From Rhodothermales bacterium (lineage in GTDB: Bacteria > Bacteroidota > Rhodothermia > Rhodothermales > JAHQVL01): a DNA stretch of 64,000 nt. The notes under the pieces were generated by a model. It did no database searches and had not been told where the DNA came from. It was given only the letters and a program-made list of their open reading frames with translations. Location of the stretch: assembly GCA_041391505.1 (NCBI GenBank), contig JAWKNW010000001.1, positions 434,001-498,000 of the forward strand, read 5' to 3'. The translations under genes and the position numbers were made by a program. This document shows, in pieces, positions 1-8,927 of this stretch. Numbering within the stretch: the first letter of the stretch is position 1; each line of letters starts with the position of its first letter.

Positions 1-1
1 C

Positions 2-2479
2 GCCGACACCGACGCCTTCCTGGCGCTGTACCCCGCCGGCACCGACGAGCAGGCCGGCACGTCGCAGATCGCCAGCAGCCGCGACCAGGGCGTCGTAGCC
101 ATGTACCTGTGGGCCGAGGAGCGGGCCAGAACGGCGTCGACGCCGGCCTATCTCTACTATTTCGACCGCGGCATGCCCTGGCCCGAGTTTCCCCGCTTCG
201 GCGCGTACCACACCGGCGAGATGCCGTACGTATTCAACAACCTCGATCGCGTGAAGCGGCCCTGGGAAGCGGTGGACCGCAAGCTGGCGGACCAGATGTC
301 CTCGTACTGGGTGAATTTCGTGACGACCGGCAACCCCAACGGCCGCGGCCTCCCGGCGTGGGCCGCCTACGACGCCGGCGACGCGCCCTTCCAGCGTCTC
401 GCGATCGACATCGCGCCCATGGCCCTGCCGGACCCGGACCGGTTTACCTTGCTTCGCAACGCGCTGATGCCCCACGCCGACGACTGGGCGGTATACCTGG
501 GCGGCAAAGATCGCAGCCACTACTCACCGCTCGACCAGATCACCCCGGACAACGTGACCCGGCTGGAGGTGGCCTGGACGCACGATACCGGCGAGATGGG
601 CGAGTACCAGGCCAACCCGCTCATCGTCGACGGGGTGCTCTACACGGCGACGCCGCGCCGGCTCGTCATCGCCCTGGACGCCGCCACCGGAGCAAAAAAA
701 TGGACGTTCGACCCCTCGACCGAGACCCAGCAGCCGCTGGGCAACCGGCAGCGCGGCGTCGTCTATTTCGATGACGGAGGCAACGGACGCATCTTCTCCT
801 CCGCCGGCGGACGGCTCTTCGCAATCGATGCGAAGACGGGCAAGCCCGTGCGGAGTTTTGGCGATAACGGGTCGATCCCGTTCTCCCAGAACACACCGGG
901 GCTCATCTTCGAGGACCTGCTCCTCGTCTCCCCCACGGTCGGCGAACGCGAACCCGGCTCGATCCAGGCGTACGACGCCCGCACCGGCGAAAAACGCTGG
1001 CATTTCAACACGATACCGCGGCCCGGCGAATACGGCTACCGTAGCTGGCCGGCGGAGGCTTATAAAGTGATCGGCGGGGCGTCGGACTGGTCCGGCCAGG
1101 CGCTCGACGAGGCCCGCGGCATCCTGTACGCGTCCACCGAAACCGCCGGCCCCGACTTCTACGGCGGGGAGCGGCACGGGCAGAACCTGTTCGCCAACTC
1201 CGTCGTCGCCCTCGACGCGCGGACGGGCCGGCGGCTGTGGCACTACCAGATCGTGCACCACGACGTGCTCGACAAGGACCTGCCCACGCCCCCGACCCTC
1301 CTGACCGTCACCCACAACGGCCGGCGCGTCGACGCGCTGGCCCAGGGCACGAAACACGGACTCCTCTTCGTCTTCGACCGCGTCACCGGCGAGCCGCTCT
1401 GGCCCATCGAGGAGCGCCCGGTGATGCAGAGCAAGCTGGCCGGCGAGCTGCTGTCGCCCACCCAGCCGTTCCCGACCCGGCCGGCGCCGCTGATGCGCCA
1501 GGTGTACACGATGGATGAGGTGTCGAACATCTCTCCCGAAGCCCAGGCCCTCACCGCGGAGCGCATCGCCCGCTCCGGGTCCTACGGCGCCTTCCCCGCG
1601 CCGGATCTCAAGGAAGCCATCCTCTTCCCCGGCTACGACGGCGGTTTCGAATGGGGCGGCTCGGCCGCCGATCTCGACGGGGTCCTTTACACCAATATCA
1701 ACGAGATCCCCTGGTTCATCCAGATGATCGAGACCAAGAACGCCGATGGGAGCGACAAAACGGTGGGCGAGCGGACCTATCTGGGCCAGTGCGCCTCGTG
1801 TCACGGCGTCGATCGGGCCGGCAACCTCGCCGGCGGCTTCCCCTCGCTCGTGGATATCGGCGCGCGGAAGTCGCGCGAGGAGGTGACGCAGATCCTCACG
1901 ACCGGCTTCGGCCGCATGCCGGCCGCCAACCTGCGCGGCGGGCAGCTGAATGCCCTGCTCAACTATCTCTACGGCGTCCCCGAGACGCCGCCCCCGCCCC
2001 CGCCGCCATCGCGGACCAACGATCCGCATCGCCAGCTCGACGACGCGCTGCCCTATGCCTTTACCGGCTTCCAGCGCTGGTTCGACCAGGAGGGGTATCC
2101 GGCCATCAAGCCGCCCTGGGGCACGCTGAACGCGGTAGACCTCAATACCGGCGAAATCCTCTGGAAGGTGCCGCTGGGCGAATACCCGGAACTGACGGCC
2201 CGCGGCATCCCGCCGACCGGCACCGAGAACTACGGCGGCCCGGTGGTGACGGCCAGCGGTCTGCTGTTCATCGGCGCCACGGCCGACGGGATGTTCAGGG
2301 CGTTCGACAAGAAAACAGGCGAAATCCTGTGGGAAACGAAGCTGCCCTTCAGCGGAACCGCGACGCCCAGCATCTACCGGGTCAACGGGAAGCAGTACAT
2401 CGTCATCGCGTCCGCCGGCGGGAAGTCCAAGGCGCCGGCCGGGACGGGCCGGCTCGTCGCGTTCGCGTTGCCGGAGTGA
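2..2479 (+). CDS. Carboxylesterase (C-terminal part) fused to PQQ-dependent dehydrogenase with cytochrome c domain; 5' partial
   Basis: The frame is open from the left edge, so the start lies outside the window; 825 codons are visible. Counting from the ATG at 101, residues 1-120 are the C-terminal end of a type B carboxylesterase: GAYHTGE carries the catalytic His (residue 37), followed by the usual YWVNFVTTGNPNG segment. From about residue 125 a COG4993-type quinoprotein propeller begins (WAVYLGGKDRSHYSPLDQIT). A cytochrome c domain is embedded with CASCH at residues 564-568 and a likely Met ligand in GFGRMPA. A poly-Pro linker follows, then the last blades (GGPVVTASGLLFIG). Expected role: hydrolysis of an ester, then periplasmic oxidation of an alcohol or sugar with electrons passed to the haem. 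The second half resembles a normal complete quinoprotein of the Bacteroidota type. The fusion with an esterase is unusual. The substrate cannot be told. Confidence 0.85.
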   Translation, partial: ADTDAFLALYPAGTDEQAGTSQIASSRDQGVVAMYLWAEERARTASTPAYLYYFDRGMPWPEFPRFGAYHTGEMPYVFNNLDRVKRPWEAVDRKLADQMSSYWVNFVTTGNPNGRGLPAWAAYDAGDAPFQRLAIDIAPMALPDPDRFTLLRNALMPHADDWAVYLGGKDRSHYSPLDQITPDNVTRLEVAWTHDTGEMGEYQANPLIVDGVLYTATPRRLVIALDAATGAKKWTFDPSTETQQPLGNRQRGVVYFDDGGNGRIFSSAGGRLFAIDAKTGKPVRSFGDNGSIPFSQNTPGLIFEDLLLVSPTVGEREPGSIQAYDARTGEKRWHFNTIPRPGEYGYRSWPAEAYKVIGGASDWSGQALDEARGILYASTETAGPDFYGGERHGQNLFANSVVALDARTGRRLWHYQIVHHDVLDKDLPTPPTLLTVTHNGRRVDALAQGTKHGLLFVFDRVTGEPLWPIEERPVMQSKLAGELLSPTQPFPTRPAPLMRQVYTMDEVSNISPEAQALTAERIARSGSYGAFPAPDLKEAILFPGYDGGFEWGGSAADLDGVLYTNINEIPWFIQMIETKNADGSDKTVGERTYLGQCASCHGVDRAGNLAGGFPSLVDIGARKSREEVTQILTTGFGRMPAANLRGGQLNALLNYLYGVPETPPPPPPPSRTNDPHRQLDDALPYAFTGFQRWFDQEGYPAIKPPWGTLNAVDLNTGEILWKVPLGEYPELTARGIPPTGTENYGGPVVTASGLLFIGATADGMFRAFDKKTGEILWETKLPFSGTATPSIYRVNGKQYIVIASAGGKSKAPAGTGRLVAFALPE

Positions 2480-2501
2480 GTATGAATCGAAAAAATGCAT
2501 G

Positions 2502-2630
2502 GTCATCTCTCCGCTTTGTGCCCGCGGATGCGAGCACAAAGCGGAGAGACCTCCCGAATCAGGGCAGTGCTATTCTGTTGGAGGTCTCTCCACTTCCCCT
2601 CGATACCATCGAGGGTCCGGTCGAGATGAC
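2502..2630. repeat. Compact element of three successive hairpins with short terminal inverted repeats
   Basis: The outer ends are an 8-bp inverted repeat, GTCATCTC at 2502-2509 and GAGATGAC at 2623-2630. Inside lie three perfect inverted repeats: a 16-bp arm at 2506-2521 with 2534-2549, a 10-bp arm at 2545-2554 with 2580-2589, and an 8-bp arm at 2597-2604 with 2608-2615. There is no ORF that fits. It fills most of the gap between two co-oriented genes. It looks like a REP/MITE-type dispersed element, and may also act as a transcription pause or mRNA end. Copy number in the genome is unknown. Confidence 0.7.
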
Positions 2631-2664
2631 AAGGCGTTTTTAACCGGGATATACACAAACCAGC

Positions 2665-5445
2665 ATGACGGAAACGCCAGTTATCAGCTTGAAATACACC
2701 CTCTCGCTCCTGCTGATTCTCCTCGCCGGCTGCGCCAGCCCATCGAGCCCCGACACGTCGGAGGCCGCGCTGGACGAGACACGGTTCACCCGCGACGTCC
2801 TCGTCGAGGACATCGACGAACCCATGCAGATGGATTTCGACGAGACGGGCCGGGTGTACTGGGTCGAGCGCAAGGGGGGCGTCCGGCGGTACGACGGGTC
2901 GGTGACCACGCTCGGCACGATCCCGACCGACCACGCCGGCGAGGGCGGGCTACTCGGCCTCCAGCTCGCGCCCGACTTCGCGACGAGCCGGCACATCTAC
3001 TTCTACTTCGGAGCGCCGGGCGAGGGGCGGATGCATCTGAGTCGCCTCACGCTGGGGCCTGACGACGCGCTCGACCTCGCCTCCGAGATCGTGCTGCTGA
3101 CCATCCCCTACGAGCGCGGCTCGCACATGGGCGGCGGGATGACGTGGGACGCCGCCGGCAACCTCTACCTCTCCACCGGCGACAACTCGGACGCCACGCA
3201 GTACACGCCGATCCACTGGACGGCGCCCGGCGGCGTCGGGCAGGACGCCCAGCGGTCTGCCGCCAACACCAACGACCTCCGCGGCAAGATCCTGCGCATC
3301 CATCCCGAACCCGACGGCCGCTACACGATCCCGGATGGCAACCTCTTCCCGCCCGGCACCGCCAAGACGCGCCCCGAGATCTACACGATGGGCGACCGCA
3401 ATCCGTGGCGCGTGTCGATCGACTCGAAGACCGGCTACCTGCACTGGGGCGAGGTCGGTCCGGACGCCGGCGCCGACTCGAGCGGGGTCGGGCCGCGCGG
3501 CTACGACGAGTTCAACATCGCGAAAGCCGCCGGCAACTTCGGGTGGCCCTACGGGATCGGCTACGGGCTGCCGTACAACAGCTACGACTACGAGGCGCAC
3601 CGGCACGGCGAACCGTTCGATCTGGCAAACCCGATCAACCCCTCCCCCAACAACACCGGCCTGACCGAATTGCCGCCGGCGCAGCCGGCGTTTATCGCCT
3701 ACCCCTACGGCGTATCCGAAGAATATCCCCAGATGAACAGCGGTGGACGCAACGCCGTCGGCGGGCCGATCTTCCACCGGAGCGACTTCCCCGCCGGCGC
3801 GACGAGCGTCTTCCCCGACTATTTCGAGGATAGATGGTTCATCGTGGATTTTGTGCGCAACTGGATCATGACCGTGGCCATGGACGACGCGCGGACAAAG
3901 GTGCTGTCGATGGAGCGCTTCCTGCCGGCGGAGCTGTACAGCAGTCCGATCGACATGGATTTCGGGCCGAACGGCGAACTGTACGTGCTGGAATACGGCA
4001 CCCAGTGGTTCCGGCGCAACGCCGACGCGCGACTGTCGCGGATCTCGTACAACGCCGGCAACCGGGCGCCCATCGTGCGCCTCGCGGTTGAGCGCTCTGC
4101 CGGCGCCGTACCGTTCGATGTGCGATTCACGACAGAACGTCTTATGGATTATGACAACGAGCGGCTGACGCCGAGTTGGCGCGTCATCGATGAGCAGGGA
4201 GAGGTGGTGCACGAATCGACTTTTGGTATCCCAAAGGTCGTACTGAATCGCCCCGGCATTTACCAGGCCATCCTGAGCGCCACGGATGCGGCCGGCGCCA
4301 TCGGAAGCGACACCCTGCAGCTCATCGCCGGCAACGAACCACCCGAGGTGGCGCTCCGGGTGGCCGGCAACCAGACCTTCTACTTCCCCGGGACATCCGT
4401 TTCGATTGGGGTCGATGCGCAGGACCGGGAGGACGGCGCCGGGGTGCAACCCGAGGTAACCTACGAATACGTGCCGGCGGGCATGACGCCGGCGGAAGCC
4501 GCCGAGGCCGCGGGCTTGCCGCCGGATGTCTCCGTGCGCCACGTCAAGGCCGAGACGATCATCGCCGGCAGCGACTGCCGGACCTGCCACACCATAGACA
4601 CCCCGAGCGCCGGGCCGGCTTTCCGGGCGGTCGCGCAGAAATACCGGGGCGACGAGACGGCCCCCGACCGGCTCGCGCAGAAAATCGTGCGCGGGGGATC
4701 CGGCGTATGGGGCGAACTGCCCATGCCGGCGCATCCGGCGCTGACGCCCGTCGAGGCCGGCATCCTGGCCCGCTACGTGCTCGACCTCGCCGAGCCGACC
4801 ACCGGTCCCATGGCGCTAACCGGCGGATCGTTCACGGCCAGCCCGCCGAAGGTAGCCGGCGGCTGGAACGGCCAGCAGCAGGTCGATCAGCCCGGTTCGT
4901 ATTTCATCCGGGCGGCCTATACCGACAGGGGCGCCAACGGCGTCCCGGCGCTGACGGCGCGCGACGCGCACCTGCTCCGCTACCCGCTGATCGCGCCCGA
5001 GACGGCGGACTTCTATAACGACGGCGTCACCTACACGCCATCGCGCGACCCGGGCTTCATCATCGCCGAAGACGGCGCGTATGCGGTCTATCGCGGCATC
5101 GACCTGACGGGCGTGGGCGCGATCGAAGTCCATGCCCTGACGCGTTTCTACACGTGGTCGCATTTCCAGGGCGGGACGGTGGAAGTCCGCCTCGACGCCC
5201 CCGACGGCCCGCTTGCCGGCCCGCCAGCGGAGAAGCCGGTGGTCGACCCCGAGCAGGGCCTCGGCGGCGGCGACCAGGGCGCCCCGTCGCGCCCCGTGTT
5301 CTTCATCGCCGAGCCGCCCGCGACGGTCGCGCTCGACCGCGTTTCGGGTATCCACGACCTGTACCTCGTCTTCCGCAATCCCGCCGTGACCGGCGAACAG
5401 GCGCTGATGCTGCTGACCGGCATCGGGTTCACGCCGGCGCCGTAG
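2665..5445 (+). CDS. PQQ-dependent sugar (glucose/sorbosone-type) dehydrogenase lipoprotein with cytochrome c and carbohydrate-binding domains
   Basis: 926 aa. The N-terminus is a lipoprotein signal with LLAG-C (Cys 23), so the protein should be membrane anchored. Residues about 40-450 form a GSDH/NHL-type six-blade propeller (for example GEGGLLGLQLAPDF and MGDRNPWRV). A PKD/Ig-like stretch follows, then a class I cytochrome c with CRTCH at residues 638-642 and a Met ligand in GELPMPAHP. The C-terminal ~200 residues look like a CBM6-type carbohydrate-binding domain. The order propeller, Ig, cytochrome, CBM is common in Bacteroidota. The role inferred is oxidation of sugars or aldoses, passing electrons through the attached haem. 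A sulfatase follows 56 bp downstream on the same strand with no terminator between, so the two may be cotranscribed. Confidence 0.85.
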   Translation: MTETPVISLKYTLSLLLILLAGCASPSSPDTSEAALDETRFTRDVLVEDIDEPMQMDFDETGRVYWVERKGGVRRYDGSVTTLGTIPTDHAGEGGLLGLQLAPDFATSRHIYFYFGAPGEGRMHLSRLTLGPDDALDLASEIVLLTIPYERGSHMGGGMTWDAAGNLYLSTGDNSDATQYTPIHWTAPGGVGQDAQRSAANTNDLRGKILRIHPEPDGRYTIPDGNLFPPGTAKTRPEIYTMGDRNPWRVSIDSKTGYLHWGEVGPDAGADSSGVGPRGYDEFNIAKAAGNFGWPYGIGYGLPYNSYDYEAHRHGEPFDLANPINPSPNNTGLTELPPAQPAFIAYPYGVSEEYPQMNSGGRNAVGGPIFHRSDFPAGATSVFPDYFEDRWFIVDFVRNWIMTVAMDDARTKVLSMERFLPAELYSSPIDMDFGPNGELYVLEYGTQWFRRNADARLSRISYNAGNRAPIVRLAVERSAGAVPFDVRFTTERLMDYDNERLTPSWRVIDEQGEVVHESTFGIPKVVLNRPGIYQAILSATDAAGAIGSDTLQLIAGNEPPEVALRVAGNQTFYFPGTSVSIGVDAQDREDGAGVQPEVTYEYVPAGMTPAEAAEAAGLPPDVSVRHVKAETIIAGSDCRTCHTIDTPSAGPAFRAVAQKYRGDETAPDRLAQKIVRGGSGVWGELPMPAHPALTPVEAGILARYVLDLAEPTTGPMALTGGSFTASPPKVAGGWNGQQQVDQPGSYFIRAAYTDRGANGVPALTARDAHLLRYPLIAPETADFYNDGVTYTPSRDPGFIIAEDGAYAVYRGIDLTGVGAIEVHALTRFYTWSHFQGGTVEVRLDAPDGPLAGPPAEKPVVDPEQGLGGGDQGAPSRPVFFIAEPPATVALDRVSGIHDLYLVFRNPAVTGEQALMLLTGIGFTPAP

Positions 5446-5501
5446 CGACCGTCCCCGCCTGCGTAGTCCTCGCCCTTCGCCCCAACCTGACCTCCCGCGC
5501 C

Positions 5502-6863
5502 ATGCCTCGCTTCGTTATCCTGTTCGTTGCGCTCTTCCTCGCCCTGCCGGCGGCCGCCCAGCGGCCCAACATCGTTTTTATCCTGGCGGACGACCTGGGA
5601 TACAGCGACCTCGGCGCGTACGGCAACCCCTTCAACGAGACGCCCCGGATCGATTCCCTCGCCCGGATGGGGATGCGGTTCACACAGGCCTACGTCGCCT
5701 CCCCCATCTGCTCGCCGTCGCGTGCGGCGATCATGACGGGCCGGCATCCGGCGCGGCTCCATCTCACCAACTACCTCGTCGGGCTGCGCACCGACCCGTC
5801 GTCCAACCTCGATCCGGCCCCGTTCCAGCACTACCTCGCTCCGGGCGAAACCACCCTCGCCGAGATGTTGCGCGAGGCGGGGTACAATACCGGCATCGTC
5901 GGGAAATGGCACCTCGGCGGGGCCGACTCGGTCTCGGCGCACGCGCAGGGGTTCGAGTACGACCGCATCATCTCGAAAAACGGGCTCGATTACTACAACT
6001 ACTCCATCTCGAGCCGCAACGAGACCGTCTTCGAGGATGACGGCACCCACTACATCACCGACCGGCTCACGGACTACGCCGTCGATTTCATCGACCAGCA
6101 AACCGCCGACAAACCGTTTTTCCTGTACGTCCCGTATTCCGCCCCGCACGTCCTCATCGTGCCGCGAGGCGACAAGCTGCGGCCGTTCCTGTTCAAGTAC
6201 AACGCGTTCGGCGGCCGGTACAATCCCTATTACGCCGCCCTGCTCGAAAGCCTCGACGACGGCGTAGGGCGCATCCTCGACGCCCTCGCGGCAAACGGCC
6301 TCGACGAGAATACCCTCGTCGTCTTCACCTCCGACAACGGCGGCCTGGGGATCGACGAACTGGGTCCGACGCCCACCTTCAACGACCCGCTCCGCGCCTG
6401 GAAGGGGTTCGTGTACGAAGGCGGGGCGCGCATCCCGTACATCGTGCGCTGGCCGGGCCATATCGACGCCGGCACGACGAACGATCATTACATCACCGGC
6501 ACCGACCACCTGCCGACGTTCATGGACATCCTCGGCGTCCACGACTTCCCCCGCCCGCTCGACGGGATAAGCTACCTCGCAACGCTGCGGGACGCGTCGG
6601 CCCCCTTCGACCGGGGGCCGATCTACTGGCATTACCCGCACTTCAGCAACCAGACCAGCCGGCCCGCCGGCGCGATGCGGCTCGGCGACTTCAAGCTCGT
6701 CGAGCACTACGAAACCGGCGCCCTGGAGCTGTACGACCTGAGCGTGGATGTGGGCGAGAACGTCGACGTGAGCCGGCACTTCCCCGAGAAAACCGCCGCG
6801 ATGCACGCCATGCTTCGGGCCTGGCGCGCGGAGGTCGACGCGACGATGCCGCTCACGCGCTAG
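5502..6863 (+). CDS. Secreted sulfatase (arylsulfatase/N-acetylgalactosamine-sulfatase type, formylglycine-dependent)
   Basis: 453 aa from the ATG at 5502; a longer in-frame ORF begins at 5154 but overlaps the upstream gene and puts the signal peptide in the middle, so the later start was chosen. A Sec signal peptide (about residues 1-20, ending AAAQ) is followed by RPNIVFILADDLGYSD with the metal-binding Asp pair (D30, D31). The Cys-type formylglycine motif is CSPSR at residues 70-74, followed by AAIMTGRHP. A TSDNGG metal motif lies in the second half. It should remove sulfate esters from glycans in the periplasm; a maturase (anaerobic or FGE type) is required from elsewhere. The stop overlaps by 4 nt the stop of the converging SbtB-like gene. 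Confidence 0.93.
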   Translation: MPRFVILFVALFLALPAAAQRPNIVFILADDLGYSDLGAYGNPFNETPRIDSLARMGMRFTQAYVASPICSPSRAAIMTGRHPARLHLTNYLVGLRTDPSSNLDPAPFQHYLAPGETTLAEMLREAGYNTGIVGKWHLGGADSVSAHAQGFEYDRIISKNGLDYYNYSISSRNETVFEDDGTHYITDRLTDYAVDFIDQQTADKPFFLYVPYSAPHVLIVPRGDKLRPFLFKYNAFGGRYNPYYAALLESLDDGVGRILDALAANGLDENTLVVFTSDNGGLGIDELGPTPTFNDPLRAWKGFVYEGGARIPYIVRWPGHIDAGTTNDHYITGTDHLPTFMDILGVHDFPRPLDGISYLATLRDASAPFDRGPIYWHYPHFSNQTSRPAGAMRLGDFKLVEHYETGALELYDLSVDVGENVDVSRHFPEKTAAMHAMLRAWRAEVDATMPLTR

Positions 6864-7162
6864 ATGTATTTGTCGCCGCGGACAACCTGGGCGTCCTGCA
6901 CGAAGACGATGACCGCGTAGTGCTCGAAAAAGTGCTCGGCGATGTAGGCCACGATGGCGTCGGCCACCTCGGGGCTCACGAGCGACTCGATGCGCGTGTC
7001 CGGACCGGCCCACTCGCTGGCGCGCACGCCGCGCGATCCTTTTCCGGTGACCTGGGTGAGGGTGTAGCCACTCGCGCCCAGCGTGTCGAGCGTCCGCAGG
7101 AGCCGATCTTCCAGAATCCGTTCCGTGACGATCGTGACGAGTTTCAATGTTGTGGTATGCAT
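6860..7162 (-). CDS. sbtB: SbtB-like PII-family signalling protein
   Basis: 100 aa. The fold pattern is that of PII-like proteins: a first strand KLVTIVTE, a helix, a T-loop region GYTLTQVTGKGSRGVRASEW, a second helix EVADAIVAYIAEHF and a final strand YAVIVFVQDAQV. The gene sits 22 bp after the SbtA permease gene on the same strand, the order and spacing of sbtA-sbtB in cyanobacteria. SbtB binds adenyl nucleotides and controls the bicarbonate permease. The cyanobacterial C-terminal redox-sensitive Cys pair is absent; the protein ends soon after RGDKYI. Identification rests on both the fold pattern and the neighbour. Confidence 0.85.
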   Translation of the reverse strand: MHTTTLKLVTIVTERILEDRLLRTLDTLGASGYTLTQVTGKGSRGVRASEWAGPDTRIESLVSPEVADAIVAYIAEHFFEHYAVIVFVQDAQVVRGDKYI

Positions 7163-7184
7163 GGGGATGGAGGATTGATGCCGG

Positions 7185-8183
7185 TCAGGAGAGCAGCCAG
7201 GAGGCGAAGGCGTAATACAGGGGGATGCCGAGCGTGACGTTGAACGGGAAGGTAATGCCCAGCGAGGCCGTCAGGTAGTACGTCGGGTTGGCTTCGGGCA
7301 GCGCGATGCGGACGGCCGCCGGCGCGGCGATGTAGGATGCGCTGGACACCATCGCGCCCAGCACGGCGCTGCCGGCGAGCGAGAGGCCGACATGCGTGGC
7401 GAGCCAGATGGCCAGCATCCCGTGCACGATGGGCATGAGGATGCCGAACCCGATGAGGAACATCCCCACCGCGCGAAGATCCTTGAGCCGCCGGGCCGCG
7501 ACGATGCCCATTTCGAGGAGGAAGAGCGTGAGCGCGCCCTGAAAGCCGGCCTGAAAAAACGGCGCCACGGGCGCAAACCCGGCCGGACCCACGGCCCACC
7601 CGATGCAGAGGCCGCCGGCGAGCAAAATGACGCTGCGCCCCGCGAGCACCTCGTGCAGCGCGTCCTGCCAGGAGCCTGCCCGGTTGCCCCGCATGAACGC
7701 GATCATGAGCGCCACCACGATGGCCGGCACTTCGAGCACGGCGACCAGCGCCGGCATGAAGCCTTCCGGGGCGTGCCCGGTGAGGGTGCCGAAGGACGTG
7801 GCCACGATGAAGGTGACCGCTGAAACCGAACCGTAGTGCGCCGCGATCGCCGCCGCGTTCTCTAGATCGAACCCCCCGATTTTTCGCAGGACGTTATAGG
7901 CCAGTATCGGGGTGAGTATACCCAGACAAAGCGTCAACAGGGCGGGCCCGGTGAACGCCGAGAGGCTGGTCTTGCTGAGTTCCACGCCCCCCTTGAGGCC
8001 GATGGCCAGCAGCAGGTAGATGGAAAGCGTATTGTACAGGGCCTCCGGCAGACGTAAATCGCTGCGCACCAGCGAGGATATGATGCCCAGCAGGAAGGCG
8101 AGGATGATCGGCGACAGCAGGTTGGCCGACAGGCTTTGTATATGTTCCACGTTGTTGGTCGTTTGGATGAAGTAACGTCGCAC
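7185..8183 (-). CDS. sbtA: Sodium-dependent bicarbonate permease (SbtA family)
   Basis: 332 aa, the size usual for SbtA. About ten hydrophobic segments, with the family pattern of two repeated halves: LLSPIILAFLLGII, SIYLLLAIGLKGGVELS, HYGSVSAVTFIVA, LFLLEMGIVAARRL, and SASYIAAPAAVRIALPEANPTYYL, the last being a very characteristic SbtA segment. It should import HCO3- with Na+ across the inner membrane. The start used is a GTG at 8183, 6 nt after the stop of the upstream gene; no clear Shine-Dalgarno is present, and an internal GTG at 8150 (VEHIQSLSANLL) is an alternative. Downstream is the SbtB-like regulator. Confidence 0.92.
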   Translation of the reverse strand: MRRYFIQTTNNVEHIQSLSANLLSPIILAFLLGIISSLVRSDLRLPEALYNTLSIYLLLAIGLKGGVELSKTSLSAFTGPALLTLCLGILTPILAYNVLRKIGGFDLENAAAIAAHYGSVSAVTFIVATSFGTLTGHAPEGFMPALVAVLEVPAIVVALMIAFMRGNRAGSWQDALHEVLAGRSVILLAGGLCIGWAVGPAGFAPVAPFFQAGFQGALTLFLLEMGIVAARRLKDLRAVGMFLIGFGILMPIVHGMLAIWLATHVGLSLAGSAVLGAMVSSASYIAAPAAVRIALPEANPTYYLTASLGITFPFNVTLGIPLYYAFASWLLS

Positions 8184-8189
8184 ACGAGA

Positions 8190-8663
8190 TCAATTGGAGC
8201 ACAGCAGGCGTGCGCGCTGGACGGCGCCCGCGACGGCGGCGTCCTTGAAGCCGGCCTCGTGTGTGGTCGTGTCGATCGCGAGCGGCAGCTGCAGCAGGGC
8301 GATGAGCAAGGCGGGGGCGGCGAGATCCTGTCCGGCGCCGCCCAGCCCCGCCCGTTCAATGGCGTCCTCATGGGATCCGAGCGCGGCGTGCACGGCCCCG
8401 AAACGCAGGTACCGATGGCTGGCGCGTTCCTCGCCGTAGGTCGCCGCGAAATAGGTCCATATGGCCCGCAACAGCACGGCATCGCCATCGTGCTGCGATG
8501 CCTCGGGCGGATCGGCGACGAAGCGCTGGATCTCCGCCGTGTCGGCCAGGAAACGATCCAGCGCGTAGGGCTCGGCGGAATCGGCGGAAAACCCCGCGGC
8601 GTGCAGGCGTGCTGTAGATGCGACAGGTGGCATGTTGTTATCCGGTTTACTGGGTGGATTCAT
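8190..8663 (-). CDS. Unknown cytosolic protein upstream of sbtA
   Basis: 157 aa from the ATG at 8663 (alternative ATG 8633). The frame is open up to 8741, but that start would fall inside a strong hairpin terminator, so it was not used. The product is Ala-rich, mostly helical, has no signal peptide or membrane segment and matches no family I recognise. Notable stretches are AIWTYFAATYGEERASHRYL and QDLAAPALLIALLQLPLAID. It is on the same strand as sbtA and ends 6 nt before its GTG, so it is probably translated with it. A helper or regulator of carbon uptake is possible, but that rests on position alone. Confidence 0.55.
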   Translation of the reverse strand: MNPPSKPDNNMPPVASTARLHAAGFSADSAEPYALDRFLADTAEIQRFVADPPEASQHDGDAVLLRAIWTYFAATYGEERASHRYLRFGAVHAALGSHEDAIERAGLGGAGQDLAAPALLIALLQLPLAIDTTTHEAGFKDAAVAGAVQRARLLCSN

Positions 8664-8721
8664 GCGCCGAAGCTGAACGCCGGCCGTTGCCGGCCTCCGT
8701 TCCGCCTCGAACCGGACAAAC

Positions 8722-8764
8722 AAAAAAAGGCCGACAGGCAACGGCGGTGCGTTGCATGTCGGCC
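8722..8764 (-). terminator. Rho-independent terminator on the minus strand, between the MpsC/DUF2294 gene and the sbtA unit
   Basis: Arms GGCCGAC at 8729-8735 and GTCGGCC at 8758-8764 extend inward through further GC pairs (GGCAAC with GTTGC), giving a stem of about 15 bp. Read on the minus strand it is followed by a run of seven T (8728 down to 8722). It should end transcripts of the MpsC/DUF2294 gene. It could equally be a leader attenuator of the sbtA unit, which starts about 60-100 nt later. Confidence 0.85.
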
Positions 8765-8927
8765 TACGTTCTATCCGCCCGCTCCGGATGGAGCGTGCGT
8801 CAAGCTAGTTTGCCCGTATGGATTCCGTCGTCTACACCTGGTTGCGCAGGCGTCGACCCCGGATGCAAAAAACTACAACGGATGGGACCATCGACGCAAC
8901 AGGCGCCGGCGTGGCAGGGCGGCTCCG

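Noticed and set aside
524..2539. Long minus-strand ORF (671 codons) opposite the quinoprotein
   Set aside because: Arg/Gly/Val-rich product without any domain, and the opposite strand has clear enzyme motifs; a high-GC shadow.
5154..5501. Longer N-terminus for the sulfatase
   Set aside because: It overlaps the upstream dehydrogenase gene and would bury the signal peptide.
8664..8741. Longer N-terminus (26 more codons) for the protein upstream of sbtA
   Set aside because: It would begin inside the stem of a strong terminator; later ATG codons are better.
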